Below are positions 9,531 through 18,785 of a DNA stretch of 22,238 nt, one piece after another. Position 1 is the stretch's first letter. Each line of letters starts with the position of its first letter. The position numbers and the translations under genes were made by a program. Source of the DNA: Plantago elongata (taxonomy: Eukaryota; Streptophyta; Magnoliopsida; Lamiales; Plantaginaceae); assembly GCA_036897095.1 (NCBI GenBank), contig JAYMSP010002844.1:1-22238 (forward strand), given 5' to 3'. Under the pieces are notes generated by a model. The model had not been told where the DNA came from. It did no database searches and saw only the letters and a program-made list of their open reading frames with translations.

Positions 9531-11567
9531 CTAACAACAGCAGCAAGAACACTCAACATCAAGGATCGATTCATCATCTCCTCCAACATCAGCTCCTCCA
9601 TCATCAGCTCCTTCATTATCAGCGCCAACATCATCTTTAGCTTTAATATCGGTGTAGCTGTACAGGCAAGCCACCACCGCAAATATAACAAGATTAACAG
9701 CACTTAGAGCTGCCAGCACCCAATAATATTTATCTAAACGACTCCTATTCAAAGTAGACTGGAACCAATTTGTTCTGCCTCCATTTTCACTAACTTGACC
9801 CACAACATACACTGTAAGCACGCTGAACATGAATCCCAGACCTGAGAGCCCATTTGTGAAATGTTCGAGGTAAGCATTCATTGTCTCCGGAGCCTGATCT
9901 GCATAGAATGAACCGACACTCTTTTGCAGAAATGAGTCAACTCCTGCAAGTAGGAAAAACTGGAAAAGCAACCAGTAGACGGTCATAGGTATATCATCAT
10001 CAGGGCGATCTAATAAACCGTGACGTTTAACAACATTAAGTCTCTTTCTTTCTATTCTGGCAGCTGTTATACAACAAAGTACCGAGAGTATCATAGCAAT
10101 ACCAATGCCAAAAGCAGGTTTTCTTTTATCTCCTTTTGTATCCCCTGAAAACCGTTTGGCAAATTGATTAAAACTTGAGGACATACTCTTGCGAAACAAT
10201 AGAAGCATCTGAAGAGGAGTATTCCATTTCCCAACATGGCGACTCATATGGCTCGCTTGTTCCACGAAGTAAGTGTTTCCAATAGAGGAGACAACCCCAA
10301 CAAATATGAAGGTCATCCACATTGGAATCATGCGAATTGCAATTTTTGCTTCTTCTACTTCCGCCACAGAGCAAACTCTCCATTTGTTACTATCATCATC
10401 TCTTCGACTATCAAATATTGCTGCTTTCTCTAGACACCTACATAGCACAATCAAGAGAACCATCATACAAAACGTCATATATCTAATCTAGAAAGAAACA
10501 ATATAGTTTAATATATTTCTGAAAGCAACAAATACTGTTTCAAACCTGAGAAAACGAGTACGAGTGAATGTTCTGTCATCTTGATCTCGCTTATAAAGCT
10601 TATCACTAAGGGGATATGGTCGGCGTATCTTGATAGCACTGGCAAATAACACTCTGAACACGTTAGTTATGGGACTCCCCTGAGGAACTTCGTGTTTATA
10701 AGATAGTACGCCAGTGAAGAAGGCAAGCGTCGCAAAAGTAGTGCAAATTGCTGGTATTCCAAAACTGAGCTTCCATGGTTTTATATAAGGAAGTGCTATA
10801 GCTCCTACGATTGATATGACTACCACAAAAAGATAACCTAGTATTTGCCTTCCCGATATGCTATTAGTCGCACCCTGCTCTTCAAGGAAAGGGCGAAGTG
10901 ACACTTCATTTCCAGATTTTCCAATGGCTACCAGTGCCATGCCAGTATAGAAGAGAACTCTTTGTGTATGTCCAATACAATTCGACTCGTATTCTTTACA
11001 CATGCCTGTTGCATTGGCCAGGACAGGCGGTGTTGACATAGAAATGAAGCCAATACCCTACGAAGATTAGAGCCATGTAAGTTTAAATAGGTGATACGAA
11101 TTACATGTCAATAGATAGCAGACCCAACAGTTCCAAGAAAACCTCTCCTAGTACAAAAAAAATGTGCTTCAAACTGATGAAGTTAGAAATTCGTAACGAA
11201 ACTCTGCATATCATCATCAAGTGAGACAACTCACCACGCTGTAGCATGTACTAGACACCACCAACATACCGCGATGGCCCAAACATGTGTCGACAAGGTA
11301 GAGACAAAAACCTGGCAAGACCATACAGATTCCGCTCCAAAGATTAATAATAGCGGCAGAATGGGTGAAACTAAGTCCCCACACATCTGTCAAATAGTTC
11401 TGCATCACGAAGAAGGCATATCCAACCAATATATCCGCCCATATCAGCGCTGCAATCAATAAAATGGCGAAAATTCATTAATTCTTGAAGTAACGAACTA
11501 ACAAGAGACAGACGGAATAAAAGGTCAAATCCTTACAAGTAATTCGGACTACTCTTTTCGCTGCCAT
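9531..11567 (-). CDS. NPF (NRT1/PTR family) transporter, gene A, probably subfamily NPF5
   Basis: Exons on the minus strand are 11567-11537 (31 bp), 11449-11235 (215), 11057-10546 (512) and 10437-9531 (907), all with GT-AG introns; the total of 1665 bp gives 554 residues and no internal stop. The length fits NPF transporters, which are twelve-helix proton-linked carriers of nitrate, peptides, hormones or other metabolites. Family marks: NYLTDVWGLSFTH (about 29-41), MSTPPVLANATG (89-100), GSP near 211, a long hydrophilic loop with CLEKAAIF (254-261) and VEEAKIAIRM, SSIGNTYFVEQA, then VYWLLFQFFLLAG and LNRSRLDKYYW. Helix 1 reads SLIWADIL and lacks the ExxE[R/K] motif; the usual helix-4 Lys aligns with Glu133. 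The C-terminal tail is Asp/Gly-rich with a repeated GAD pentamer and ends in CSCCCC. It is the downstream copy of a tandem pair with gene B. Substrate and membrane are unknown; NPF5 placement is from overall resemblance. Confidence 0.93.
9583..9627 (-). repeat. 15-bp coding tandem repeat in gene A tail
   Basis: Three degenerate 15-bp units around atcagctcct encode GADNE, GADDG and GADVG in the acidic tail of gene A. The repeat is in frame and absent from gene B. Confidence 0.7.
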
Positions 11568-11587
11568 TGCTGCAGATGTACTACTCA

Positions 11588-11686
11588 CTGCAAAGAAATC
11601 GAAGACAAAAGTTAAGAAAACAAACAAATAAATTTTTCGTCCTTATGGACTGTTTTAGAAAAACTGAGAACCTAGAATTAGCTTAC
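11588..11686 (-). other. Probable 5' UTR intron of gene A
   Basis: On the minus strand a good donor (GGAG then gtaagc, exon edge at 11687) and a good acceptor (tttctttgcag, exon edge at 11587) lie 20 bases upstream of the ATG. The 99-bp interval is T-rich, as plant introns are. A TATA-like CTTTATATGC lies at 11721-11730. Not tested against transcripts. Confidence 0.5.
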
Positions 11687-11889
11687 CTCCAATTTAATAA
11701 AACGCTCATCAGATTTCTTTGCATATAAAGGTAATGATGGTGATAAGTCAACGGATCATTTTCGTCTTCTTGGTAGTTACAAACCAAAATAATCTTTCCT
11801 TCCAGCAGGATCATACTGTAAGAGAAGTCATATTACATATTGTTTAATCTCCTATTTGTTCTAAATGTTGTTATGCACGTTTTCGTCCA

Positions 11890-11951
11890 TACTTCCTCCC
11901 CAGAATACAAACTTTTAGAGAAAGTGTATAAAATTGGGGACAGATGGAGTA
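11890..11951. mobile_element. Very short Stowaway-like MITE remnant
   Basis: The left end TACTTCCTCC and the right end GGAGTA (reverse complement TACTCCATCTGTCCCC) are imperfect inverted ends bounded by TA, as in Stowaway elements. At 62 bp it is an internally deleted or decayed copy, about 320 bp upstream of the gene A start codon. Confidence 0.55.
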
Positions 11952-13194
11952 TTAAATTGTTTATTGAAATCATTTGTTAAACATCCTAGCTCTGTTTTAT
12001 CAAACTACTAGCTCTGTTTTCTCCTTCAAATTATAAACAATCGCTGTTATTCTAATTTTCTTAATCCTTTTACAGGTCACTCAGTGACATGTATATGACA
12101 ATTTTTTAAATTTTTTATAAGTATGATATGTATTATGATCACATCCAATTTATTATTGTTTAAGAATATTATTATTGATATTGCATTTATTCAATTAATT
12201 ATTTGGTTGTTTGAATAATTCGATAAGATGTTCCCTTGAACTATGCGATTATCACCAAGTGTGTGAGAACTTGGATGACATAACGTAAGTCCTAAAATAG
12301 TCCCAATCGAGTGTCATCATATTCTTGGAAAATGTAGTAGCTCTCACGACTACGAATGACTTGGTCATTCATGATGGATGCATGGACACCTTAGAGGGTG
12401 TTTATAGACCCGTCGAGAAACCATTTGGTTAATTCTATTTATATCTATGGAAGTATCGGTGTGTAAAGTGATGTATTAGTCCTTCGACTTGAGGTCAATA
12501 CTACTACATGTGTGAAATCGTGTACTTTGACCGTGACCAATGCTTGCACTCCTTATGGGGTAGATACGACATGCGTTTGGTACACCATGGAGCACATGGG
12601 AGTAGTAGTTGAGCCAAGATAGAATTCATTCCTCTCAATATATATTGGAGAGAATACTATACATTTCATAGTTAGGTTTATCGTTAGTCATTGGCCAATG
12701 CATTACGATGTATTCAAAATGATATAATCGATGATCAACTAACAAGATTGAGAGAGAAAATGAATAAATTATTTGAACAAACATAAATCAAGTTCTAGAC
12801 TTATTCAAGTATTCGTGAATGAAATGATTGTATCATCATTAGAGCCTTACATTACTGGTGGTTTGTATATCCTCACAAACGTACTTATATATTAATATTG
12901 TTCGGTAAATTGTCTAGGAGTTTCACCGTGAACTTAATTGGATTAGTGCTTAATATATACGGCCCTATATGGGTCACACTATATGGAGTATACTTTACCA
13001 AATTACGGATGTTGATTATAATATTATTTATTGTAAATAATATGAGAATAATTTTAATTAGTTCAATTGGACTTGAACAATTAAAATGAAGTGGTATAGT
13101 TGGACTAATTTGAAATTAGAGTCCAATTTATAAAGCTGGGCTTGAAATATATGAATTGGGCCAAGAAATAAAGAAAATAAGAAGATGATTGGGT
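11952..13194. other. Intergenic sequence, probably repeat-derived, unclassified
   Basis: About 1.2 kb without coding domains. Roughly 12190-12880 has more balanced base composition than its flanks and looks like the untranslated interior of some retroelement, but I find no LTR ends, primer site or domain. Short open frames here have no recognisable content. Confidence 0.35.
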
Positions 13195-13298
13195 TGGGCC
13201 AGTTGGCCCAGCTTGAGGCTGCGCGCCAGAGAGAGTGACTTGGGCGCGTGCAATGCACGCGCCCGTTACAAAAGTAAAGGGGACATTTTAACGTCCCC
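13195..13298. repeat. Cluster of three GC-rich inverted repeats
   Basis: Within about 100 bp: TGGGCCA-gt-TGGCCCA (13195-13210), an 11-bp perfect arm pair GGGCGCGTGCA / TGCACGCGCCC with one base between (13242-13264), and GGGGAC / GTCCCC around 8 bases (13279-13298). They stand out strongly against AT-rich flanks. Function unknown. Confidence 0.75.
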
Positions 13299-14230
13299 AT
13301 CATGCCATCATGATTCCCTTTTTTTTCCGTTATTTCTATTCAATTTTGATCTTTTGGAGTTTAATAGGGTATATGTTGGGATAGTGTATCAATTGGATGA
13401 ATACACAACATAATCAATTTGTGAGTGAAAATATTCCACAAATAGACAAAAACGTAAAAAAAACTAATTTGATTTGTTCTTCTAAAATACTTCTACACAA
13501 CCTAATATAAGAACATCCTAGCATTTTTCTTGGTATAAGAAACTCATGTGAATACTGAAGTTTGAGAAGAAATAAACAGTCAAGATTCGTACGAGGATTG
13601 TCATTTGATTGGAGAGGATCTCGAAGCTTTTGAATATACGGATCAGGAGATTGACTAGTTGCTGGACTTTGCTGATCCGTATTGCACGCTGACATCTACG
13701 AATTTAAATTGCTATCAAAGTAAGATTTCAGTTAATTTAAACGCGTTAAATTACTGTTATCATGTTAATCTAAAAAAATTTACAATTTCATTACGTGTTC
13801 TGACCGCATATACCAACATCACACCCACCAAGGCTTTAACTGAATTAGCAATGTTTGCAAGAAATGTTAATCAATAAATTAAGGATACGGTATTGTTTAA
13901 CAAAATGTATTGTCAACTAGCACAACTTGGTTAAGGAATCATAATGATATTAATTAGAAAGCGAATCATGTAAACCAACTAGCCAAATGATAAATCTCAT
14001 ATTTCCTAGTACAGCACATAACAACAACAACAACAAAAGTTAAAAACCAAACGATTATAGTCAACGTTTGGAACTTGTTCATCAGCTATTCAGCTTTCAT
14101 ATACAAAACAACAAACAGTTGGTGGACAATTTGTTTTTCATTCAGAAGAATTCATATCAGGCAGCAAATTGTTTTCTAATTACTGCGAAATTAGCTAGCT
14201 CCTTGCAGTGAGCAAACAATGTTGTCGAAA
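13299..14230. other. AT-rich intergenic sequence with one inverted repeat
   Basis: No convincing gene. A perfect 11-bp inverted repeat, ATACGGATCAG at 13636-13646 and CTGATCCGTAT at 13672-13682, could form a stem with a 25-base loop. The rest shows no repeat or domain I can name. Confidence 0.5.
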
Positions 14231-14440
14231 TTACCCGTTGCGTTGGGTTGTTTTGCCTAATATCCCTGGTTTGTGCTGTCGTAATGCTTGCAAAACCTTA
14301 ACGTCATCGTCGTGCAGAGGTTCAGCCATGGCTGCCATGCTAACTCTCGCAAATGCTCTAAGCCTTTTCCATACATCTGTGATCTGTCTGCCCACGAGTA
14401 AGGGCATGATCCGGTCAGGTATACACCCGACCAAACAGTG
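14231..14440 (-). other. Unrecognised short open frame, possible terminal exon or gene fragment
   Basis: The minus-strand frame ending at the stop at 14233-14231 encodes about 70 residues, among them ITDVWKRLRAFARVSMAAMA and PLHDDDVKVLQALRQHKPG. Its composition (balanced, with charged and Ala-rich helical stretches) is more protein-like than the surrounding AT-rich DNA. No clear splice acceptor or promoter was found upstream, and it lies next to the Stowaway-like MITE at 14474. I do not recognise the family. It may be the last exon of a gene, a relic carried by an element, or chance. Confidence 0.25.
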
Positions 14441-14634
14441 TATTGTAATTTTTAGTACAAGTATATATTGTAGTACTCCCCGTACAATAAAATATAAAAT
14501 ACATATTTCTTTTATGAACATCCCACAAAATTAAACACCTTTTGAAAATAGTAAAAGAAAATATATTCACTAACTAATTTAATATTTATCTTATACGTAA
14601 AAGTAAAAAATACTTCCACTAACTAATTTAATAT

Positions 14635-15571
14635 AGAGAGAATTGCAAATTAGTGTCATCCCTAAATCTTTTCTACAGTTTAGTGATATATAAAAATTTC
14701 TTACAAATTAGTGTTTATAATTTAATTTTAAATATACTCTCTAAGTAAATACTAAATAAAGTATATTAAATAATCAAAATTAATTTACAATTATCTACTT
14801 GGATTCTGTTTAAATTTTGTTATATATGTTAGAATAAAATAAGATTAGACAAGCATCATCAAAATAAACAAGCATCATTCAGTCGTTTATCATCATCTCT
14901 TCCACATATAATTGCAAGCATCATTTAACAGTATATTACAAACATCATTCAATATTAAACAAGCATCGTATTAGCAAGCATCATTTAGCATTATATTACA
15001 AGCACCATCCAATGTCAAACAAACATCGTATTAGCAAGCATCATTTAGCATTATATTACAAGCACCATCCAATGTCAAACAAACATCGTATTAGCATGCA
15101 TCATTTAGCATTATATTACAAATATCATTCAATATGGAACAAGCATCATTTAACATTACATTACAAGCACCACATAATACAGGTATCAAGTACGAAACAA
15201 GCATCATATTAGTGTTGCATTAAATTACAAGCATCACATAATATAATTATGACAAAACAAGCATTATATTAGTAAAAAAAAACTTAAAATATGTAGGAAT
15301 TTATAAGGTTCATCATGTGATAATGATGATTGTATCAATTGTAAGATGCTTGTTAAATTTGTTTTAACTGACATGTAAATGTGTTTTGATTTAATTTCCT
15401 ATAAATAAGGGATTGGTTGTATTAATAATATTGTTTTTAATTTAAAATTTACTAAATGTTAATAAAATCACTAATTTGTAGTAAATTTATTACTAAATTG
15501 TAGTAAGTTTTTTATTGTATCACTAAAGTGTAAGAAGTTTTTGAAAGTCAAACTATTTTGTAATTATCTCT
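14635..15571. mobile_element. Inverted-repeat DNA element carrying a satellite-like interior
   Basis: The left end starts agagagaattgcaaattag and the right end is its diverged reverse complement (agagataattacaaaatag when read inward). The similarity runs on through tttagtgatat and ttcttac on the left and matching bases on the right, about 80-100 bp in all. The element is 937 bp and non-coding. Flanks TTAATAT and TTAGTAT may be a decayed target duplication, but this is weak. An 18-bp direct repeat, cactaactaatttaatat, occurs at 14568-14585 and again at 14617-14634 touching the left end. A related fragment lies at about 7216-7320. It resembles non-autonomous Mutator-type elements, but the superfamily is not certain. 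Confidence 0.6.
14849..15272 (+). repeat. 60-bp tandem repeat built on an AAGCATCAT core
   Basis: From 14941 to 15120 three consecutive 60-bp units are nearly identical, and more diverged copies lie on both sides. Each holds several caagcatc-type words and the segment tttagcattatattaca. The even period keeps an open frame at 15012-15212 with a 20-residue repeat, which is a by-product. The array fills the interior of the 14635-15571 element. Confidence 0.85.
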
Positions 15572-15661
15572 TTAGTATTTATATTATAATAATAAATATT
15601 TGATTGCATTAAAAATAACGTCGAAAAGTTTTGTGTCTTATTATACGAGACGGAGGGAGTA

Positions 15662-16449
15662 CCATATTTATATTCACATGTCATTTTGATTTATGGCTCA
15701 CTACTTAACTTTTCAGACGACTTTGTGAAGTTCCTATTGAATCTCGACATCAATATCTTGCTTAGGTTGTACAAGATTTAGTTATTCTTATGCAGCATTA
15801 GCTAAACCCATAGCCTCATCGATTCTTTGCTGGGTAGGATTCACCATTGGATCAGAGATTTGAAAAGCGTAGAATTCGGATGATTCTACAACCAACCTGA
15901 CTTTAGATGCAATTTGTTGCGTCCTCTAGCTATCTTGATTTAATAGAAGTAAACCATATTGAACAGAGAAGCAACTCGGAAGAAATAACAAATAAGATGA
16001 CTAAAACTAGAACAATTTTCATTATCTGAAGAACAAATAAGAACTACGATTACAATATATAGAAATGGGAAAGAACCTCAAATGGCTATCACATTGGGAA
16101 ATCACTTCTCATGATAAAGAGTTCTGATATTTCTTAAGAGTCCAAGAAGATATCTAAACAGAAAAGCAATTCCTACAATCTGACCAAAAAAAATCCCATT
16201 GAGCAAAACAAAGTTGAAGAAAGGGATACTTCACCTCATACCAACACAAGGAGAACTGACAGAGGATACTTAGAGACAACAAGGTTATGTACAGTAAACC
16301 GATATACTGAGGTTTAGAGAAAGATGGAGAGAACACCTTAAACAAGAAATTAACACTGGCAGTAGGAAGAAAGAAGAAGAAAGGAAGAGGGAGATGGTAG
16401 ATGAAAACAGAGGAGAAAGAGGAAGAGAGGGAAAGGGAACGTACCATCT
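15662..16449. other. Intergenic sequence without a supported gene
   Basis: A minus-strand stretch near 15800-15925 reads VVESSEFYAFQISDP and NPTQQRIDEAMGLA before a stop. It is protein-like but unassigned, and could be an exon relic. About 16360-16440 is a purine-rich tract (repeated gaagaag, ggaagag) whose reverse strand is an open but low-complexity frame; I do not call it a gene. Confidence 0.35.
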
Positions 16450-16723
16450 TTAGGAGACCACAAAAAGATTTCTTCTGATCCTGACAAAGGGCCGGCCTGA
16501 TTTATCTTGATAGAGTTTTCTTCTCAACATAACTGTGCTGGTCTGTGGAGTGTTCAAAATCCTAGCTCTTACCAAGATCCCTTCTCCAGCTAGGTAGTCT
16601 GCAACCCGATTCCCTTCCCTGAACACATGAGAAAACTTGAATTCCAAACATTGGGTTAGAGCAATAATTTTGAAGGATATGACTTGGGTTCCAATGCCAT
16701 ATCTTAGAAATCCTGTGTATAAG
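16450..16723 (-). pseudogene. RNase H-like (RVT_3) C-terminal fragment, part 2 of a split domain
   Basis: On the minus strand the frame gives FKFSHVFREGNRVADYLAGE (about 16643-16584), the classic C-terminal motif of the RVT_3 domain of plant LINEs and related genes, with the conserved R-x-x-N and AD-x-LA residues. It then runs to a stop at about 16450. Upstream on this strand the sequence continues as domain-like but is broken at 16724 by the hAT element; the other half resumes at 17793. Confidence 0.7.
16716..16723 (+). repeat. Left target-site duplication of the hAT element, decayed
   Basis: TGTATAAG at 16716-16723 faces TACACAAG at 17793-17800. Five of eight bases agree, and all three differences are transitions (G/A, T/C, T/C), as expected for an old 8-bp hAT duplication exposed to cytosine deamination. 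Confidence 0.5.
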
Positions 16724-17792
16724 AGCGGGGACGGATGCAGAAAAATTGATCAAAGGGTAGCGAGATTTATAATTTATAATAATAAAATGTCTTACACATA
16801 GAATATAAAATTTACTCTATAATTAATCGCGACGATTTGCCATATTTTAAAATTTTTGAATGATAGCTTCGTTTGATACACCTTTGAATACATCATTTTC
16901 AAGATAAACCACAAGATTATCGTTCATCAATTCGTCACCCATTCTATTCTTAAGTCGATTTTTCATGATGTTCATAGCAGATAATGCTCTTTCTACCGTA
17001 GCGATTAAATTAATGAAATATAATTAAAAATATCTATAATTATACTATTTTAAATTGAGTTTCATGATTATAATAGATTTTACAAGTAAAGTTAAATTAA
17101 AAAAGAAACAAAACAAGAGGAGTAGTAGACATTAGACTGTAGTACACAATTTTCAATACACATTAGACACACACTTCACACATGACATCTGTAGAGTAGT
17201 ACTAGTATGTAGTATCAAGTATCAACACTTCACTCTCTTTCTCCATTATTTCTTGAATGATACCTTCTTTGTTACTTTAATTTTTATTCTCACAGACTCA
17301 CAATCACAAATTCATAAATCTATCCATCTCAATCTCAGTTTCTCGCCAAGTCACAACTCACAAGCTAATCAACACATATTGTTTTGGTTTCAATTATCCA
17401 GATTCAATATATATCGAAGGAGATCGAGAGGTAAACATATGTCAATTCAATTTTTAGGGGTTTTTCTATTTTTTAATTGTGTAGAGATTCGAATTTAGAA
17501 ATTCCTTACCAATTTTGTAGATGCTTCCTATGTATAGGTTGCCGAAGTCCCAAGAGTTTGTGAGTTCCGAAGATTGTTTGATGTTTTATAGGTTTTTTAT
17601 TCAAAATTAGAGTAGTTTCAGAATTTCTAAATAGGTAAGAGATCTAGTTTTTTATAATTTGAAAAAATATTCCTTTTACATGTAACTATTCTGAAGCATT
17701 CTGTAAATAAACTATTTCTTATTAATTATATTAAAGTCAAGGGTATTATAGTAAATTCACATTAAAATTTCAGGGCAGCAATTGATGCCCCT
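16724..17792 (-). mobile_element. Decayed hAT transposon inserted in the RVT_3 fragment
   Basis: 1069 bp. Left end agcggggacggatgcagaaa and right end (read inward) aggggcatcaattgctg are diverged short inverted ends. The element carries a relic of the hAT transposase C-terminal dimerisation domain on the minus strand and has probable decayed 8-bp target duplications. Flanking RNase H-like sequence continues on both sides. The segment 17230-17440 (plus) looks like a spliced leader (CT-rich, then GAGAG followed by gtaaac), of unknown meaning. Confidence 0.65.
16828..17018 (-). pseudogene. hAT transposase C-terminal dimerisation domain relic
   Basis: The minus-strand frame reads ATVERALSAMNIMKNRLKNR, then MGDELMNDNLVVYLENDVF, then a stop after IIQKF. 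The pattern TVER-S/A-FSAM, K-x-RLRNRM and a following L..Y.E is the C-terminal dimerisation domain of plant hAT transposases with TTF-type zinc fingers. Only this last part survives; the zinc finger and catalytic core are missing. Confidence 0.75.
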
Positions 17793-17930
17793 TACACAAG
17801 AGTGCGTTCGTGCCTGTATAATAGCTAAAGCAGTAGGAGAATCAGATTCTACTAAAATATGAGTAAGATTTCCAAGTTTGCACACAATCATTGCAACAAC
17901 ATCAATTTGTCGAAAACATGGCAAAAATCA
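17793..17930 (-). pseudogene. RNase H-like (RVT_3) fragment, part 1 of a split domain
   Basis: Just beyond the hAT element the minus-strand frame reads VVAMIVCKLGNLTHILVESD and then SPTALAIIQARTHS. The VESDS motif holds the third acidic residue of the RNase H active site in RVT_3 domains. This is the segment expected upstream of the FSHVFREGN motif at 16450-16723, so the two were one domain before the hAT insertion. Confidence 0.65.
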
Positions 17931-17938
17931 AAAAATTT

Positions 17939-18615
17939 AAAAAAGTACACTACAATAACAATAACAATGTGTTCAAAAGAGTAATATGGATTGACATGTA
18001 CGATTAATTAAATATTAAGTTATAAATAAATTGATTTTAAAATTTTTAAATAATATAAAAATTGATTAAATTCATTTAAATTTCGTTTTTCATATAAAAA
18101 TTATGAAATATGAAATGATTTTTTATTAATTTATTTATACATAAAAAGGAAAAATATTTAATTTTATGGTGCGTTAATATGATTTATTAATTAGCATATA
18201 TTGGTGCCAGCGTACAAGCTAGTAAATTATGGTGTGTTAATATGGTTTAAACATTTCTTTTTAAAGTCAATTTATTTTTTGCATTATGAGAATTTTTTTA
18301 TATTTTTAGAATATTTCTAATTTTTATCATTTTTTAAATATTTTTATTTAATTAAATAAATTAATAAAAATATTATTTCGAATTTCATAATTTTTATCTG
18401 AAAAATGAAACTTAAATGAATTTAATCAATTTTTGTATTATATAAAAAAATTTAAATCAATTTATTTATAACTCAATATTCAATTAATTCTACATGTCAA
18501 TCTACATCAATCATCAAATTATACATGTCAATCTACATCATCATTTTGATTTTAAAAATATGCAAAGTAACTCTTTTGAACACATTATTTTGTTATTATA
18601 GTGTGTACTTTTTTT
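17939..18615. mobile_element. Long inverted-repeat (hairpin) MITE
   Basis: The left arm (17939 to about 18165) and right arm (about 18265 to 18615) are diverged reverse complements over more than 200 bp. Shared blocks include aaaaaagtacac at the tip, atgtgttcaaaagag, attgacatgta, gttataaataaattgattt and ttgattaaattcattt. The right arm is longer because of a 31-bp tandem duplication (tacatgtcaatctacatca units at about 18492 and 18523). The loop holds a direct repeat, ttatggtgYgttaatatg (18164 and 18227). No coding capacity. No target duplication was recognised. A transcript across it would fold into a long hairpin. Confidence 0.75.
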
Positions 18616-18767
18616 GAACGGGTATATTCTATTAGTACTAAAATGGTCGGTGCATATTGTGCGGTATGTTTTTTGAATTTTTGCTCAGAAAAAAATTGAT
18701 GGGAAAATCAACCAATTATGTGGTTGCTCATTAATAAAATCAAACAAAAACATCATCCAATTAATAC
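18616..18767. other. Short intergenic spacer
   Basis: AT-rich spacer between the hairpin MITE and the LINE target site. Nothing recognisable. Confidence 0.4.
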
Positions 18768-18785
18768 AACCACTCAGAACAGAAC
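18768..18785 (+). repeat. Left 18-bp target-site duplication of the LINE fragment
   Basis: aaccactcagaacagaac is repeated exactly at 19216-19233. The right copy directly follows an A-rich tail, the arrangement produced by target-primed reverse transcription. One or two of the leading A bases could belong to the tail. Confidence 0.85.

Larger units (their letters stand above)
14474..15661. mobile_element. Stowaway-like MITE split by a nested insertion
   Basis: The left end TA-CTCCCCGTACAATAA (14474 on) and the right end ACGAGACGGAGGGAG-TA (to 15661; reverse complement TACTCCCTCCGTCTCGT) are Stowaway-type inverted ends with TA target duplications. Removing the inner element (14635-15571) leaves about 250 bp, a normal Stowaway size. 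That size match supports reading the two ends as one interrupted MITE. Confidence 0.6.

Noticed and set aside
9531..11567. Gene A as a pseudogene because its frames are interrupted
   Set aside because: All interruptions are GT-AG introns with matching phases and the joined frame is intact and of family length.
12898..13089. Short plus-strand open frame rich in Ile and Asn
   Set aside because: AT-rich composition alone explains it; no start context or homology recognised.
13189..13413. Plus-strand open frame across the hairpin cluster
   Set aside because: No recognisable domain; content reflects the inverted repeats.
15012..15212. Open frame with a 20-residue repeat
   Set aside because: It is a by-product of a 60-bp satellite whose period is a multiple of three.
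14849..15272. Regular repeats resembling a CRISPR array
   Set aside because: The units are contiguous, without unique spacers, and lie inside a plant inverted-repeat element; this is a minisatellite.
16154..16447. Open minus-strand frame of about 97 residues
   Set aside because: Low-complexity Ser/Phe/Leu content from a purine-rich tract on the plus strand; no domain or start context.
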